Assembly: GCF_009901585.1 (NCBI RefSeq)
Contig: NZ_WXYO01000007.1
Location: 310,001 to 374,000, forward strand
Reading direction: 5' to 3'
Source of the DNA: Poritiphilus flavus
GTDB taxonomy: Bacteria; Bacteroidota; Bacteroidia; Flavobacteriales; Flavobacteriaceae
Length of the DNA stretch: 64,000 nt
The position numbers were made by a program, and so were the translations under genes. This document shows, in pieces, positions 63,362 through 64,000 of the stretch. Position 1 is the first letter of the stretch. Each line of letters starts with the position of its first letter. Under the pieces are notes generated by a model, which saw only the letters and a program-made list of their open reading frames with translations, was not told the origin of the DNA and did not search any database.

Positions 63362-64000
63362 TTATCTGGTCTTCCCTACCGAGATCTGCGGGATGCTTTC
63401 AGTTTTAGTGTTGATTCCTTTAATATCCGTATTTATGATCTTATTCAAGCTACTGCTCGCGTCGTTCACCTCCCCCTTTAATTGTACCAATCTTGCAATC
63501 TGTGGTTGAGTGGGTTTGGCGGTGGCGCTGTTAACGGCACGCATCAAAGAACGGATCTCTTCGCGCAGTCTTGGTCTTTGACGATAGGTCATAGCCGGAG
63601 GTGGCCTTTTTAAAATATCATCCTGGAAATCAGAAATGCGCTTCATAGCCGTTTTGATATCCTCAAACAAAGATTTGTCAACGCCCGGGCCTTCGCTATG
63701 TTCCAATTTGTTCTTCAACTCTTTTAATTGAGATTTATAAGTGCTGGTATTGTTGATCATAGTATTTGTTTGTGACAAAAGCTCCCGAAGTTCCAGCAGT
63801 GTATTTGTTTTAGAGTCATAGTCCTGGGGTGTAAGATCCATTCTGGGATCAGCGCGAACTTCAACGGATGTTTCTTGCACCTCTCCATTCACCTTCAATC
63901 TCGCCATGTAGGTTCCAGGCGAAACAAAAGGATACATGGGGCCGGAATAGAACCCTCCTCCTGTATCATTTTCCAGTTTTGTGGCAGCCTCATGGCCCAG
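63362..64000 (-). CDS. BNR/sortilin-like secreted protein, C-terminal part
   Basis: The frame is open from the stop at 63362 to the right edge (213 codons), so the gene begins outside the window. The visible part resembles the C-terminal third of the protein at 30357: a strand-rich entry (PGTYMARLKVNGEVQE, then TSVEVRADPRM), then long helices (NTLLELRELLSQTN, RPRLREEIRSLMRAVNSATA, QIARLVQLKGEVNDA). An internal ATG at 63937 is probably not the start. Same family as 30357 but not adjacent. Confidence 0.75.
   Translation of the reverse strand: MGHEAATKLENDTGGGFYSGPMYPFVSPGTYMARLKVNGEVQETSVEVRADPRMDLTPQDYDSKTNTLLELRELLSQTNTMINNTSTYKSQLKELKNKLEHSEGPGVDKSLFEDIKTAMKRISDFQDDILKRPPPAMTYRQRPRLREEIRSLMRAVNSATAKPTQPQIARLVQLKGEVNDASSSLNKIINTDIKGINTKTESIPQISVGKTR

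Overview
The window reads as chromosome from a marine-type member of the Flavobacteriaceae (Bacteroidota). The evidence is the set of gene families: YceI, DUF4251, the DUF2807 head-domain fold, BNR/sortilin-like secreted proteins, AraC and LytTR regulators with membrane N-termini, and apiosidase-like and DUF1080 hydrolases. Shine-Dalgarno sequences are scarce, and several starts are preceded by TAnnTTTG boxes, the -7 element typical of this phylum. I cannot name the genus. No rRNA, tRNA, CRISPR array or intact insertion sequence was seen.

Region 1-9006 holds housekeeping and conserved genes: a serine acetyltransferase cut by the left edge, a DUF2461 protein, and a two-gene unit pairing an unusual uracil-DNA-glycosylase-like protein with a 1105-residue amidohydrolase/S41-peptidase fusion. 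These are followed by a YceI protein, two small conserved proteins and a TerC-type membrane protein. Region 9185-12480 is the pta-ackA acetate operon. Region 12581-20148 (minus strand) is a seven-gene periplasmic nitrate reductase cluster: porin, NapD, NapA, a NapB-like tetrahaem protein made of two diheme repeats, a second tetrahaem lipoprotein, a four-cluster ferredoxin and an NrfD-type quinol dehydrogenase in place of NapC. Region 20610-27925 is a divergent RND efflux operon whose outer-membrane channel carries an extra substrate-binding-protein-like domain, followed by an ion channel. Region 28083-38572 has secreted proteins, a BNR-repeat protein, an AraC regulator, an HEXXH metallopeptidase, a Bcr/CflA-type exporter and an alpha/beta hydrolase.

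Region 38573-49783 is accessory. It holds two paralogous TIR-transmembrane proteins that share a promoter-like element. The DNA between genes there is filled with heptamer- and octamer-periodic degenerate repeats, six copies of a quasi-palindromic 26-mer and a tandem duplication of about 330 bp. Next to it lies an AT-rich restriction-modification island: an N6-adenine methyltransferase, a controller protein with a clear autoregulatory operator, a metal-independent BfiI-like PLD nuclease and a second small HTH regulator. A divergently read 71-residue coiled-coil protein sits beside it.

Region 50024-64000 returns to ordinary chromosomal genes: a quinone-oxidoreductase-type reductase, a giant AsmA-like protein, an apiosidase-like glycoside hydrolase, a cytochrome c/sugar dehydrogenase fusion, an S41-like peptidase, an ankyrin protein, a LytTR regulator, a DUF1080 lipoprotein and a second BNR-repeat protein cut by the right edge.
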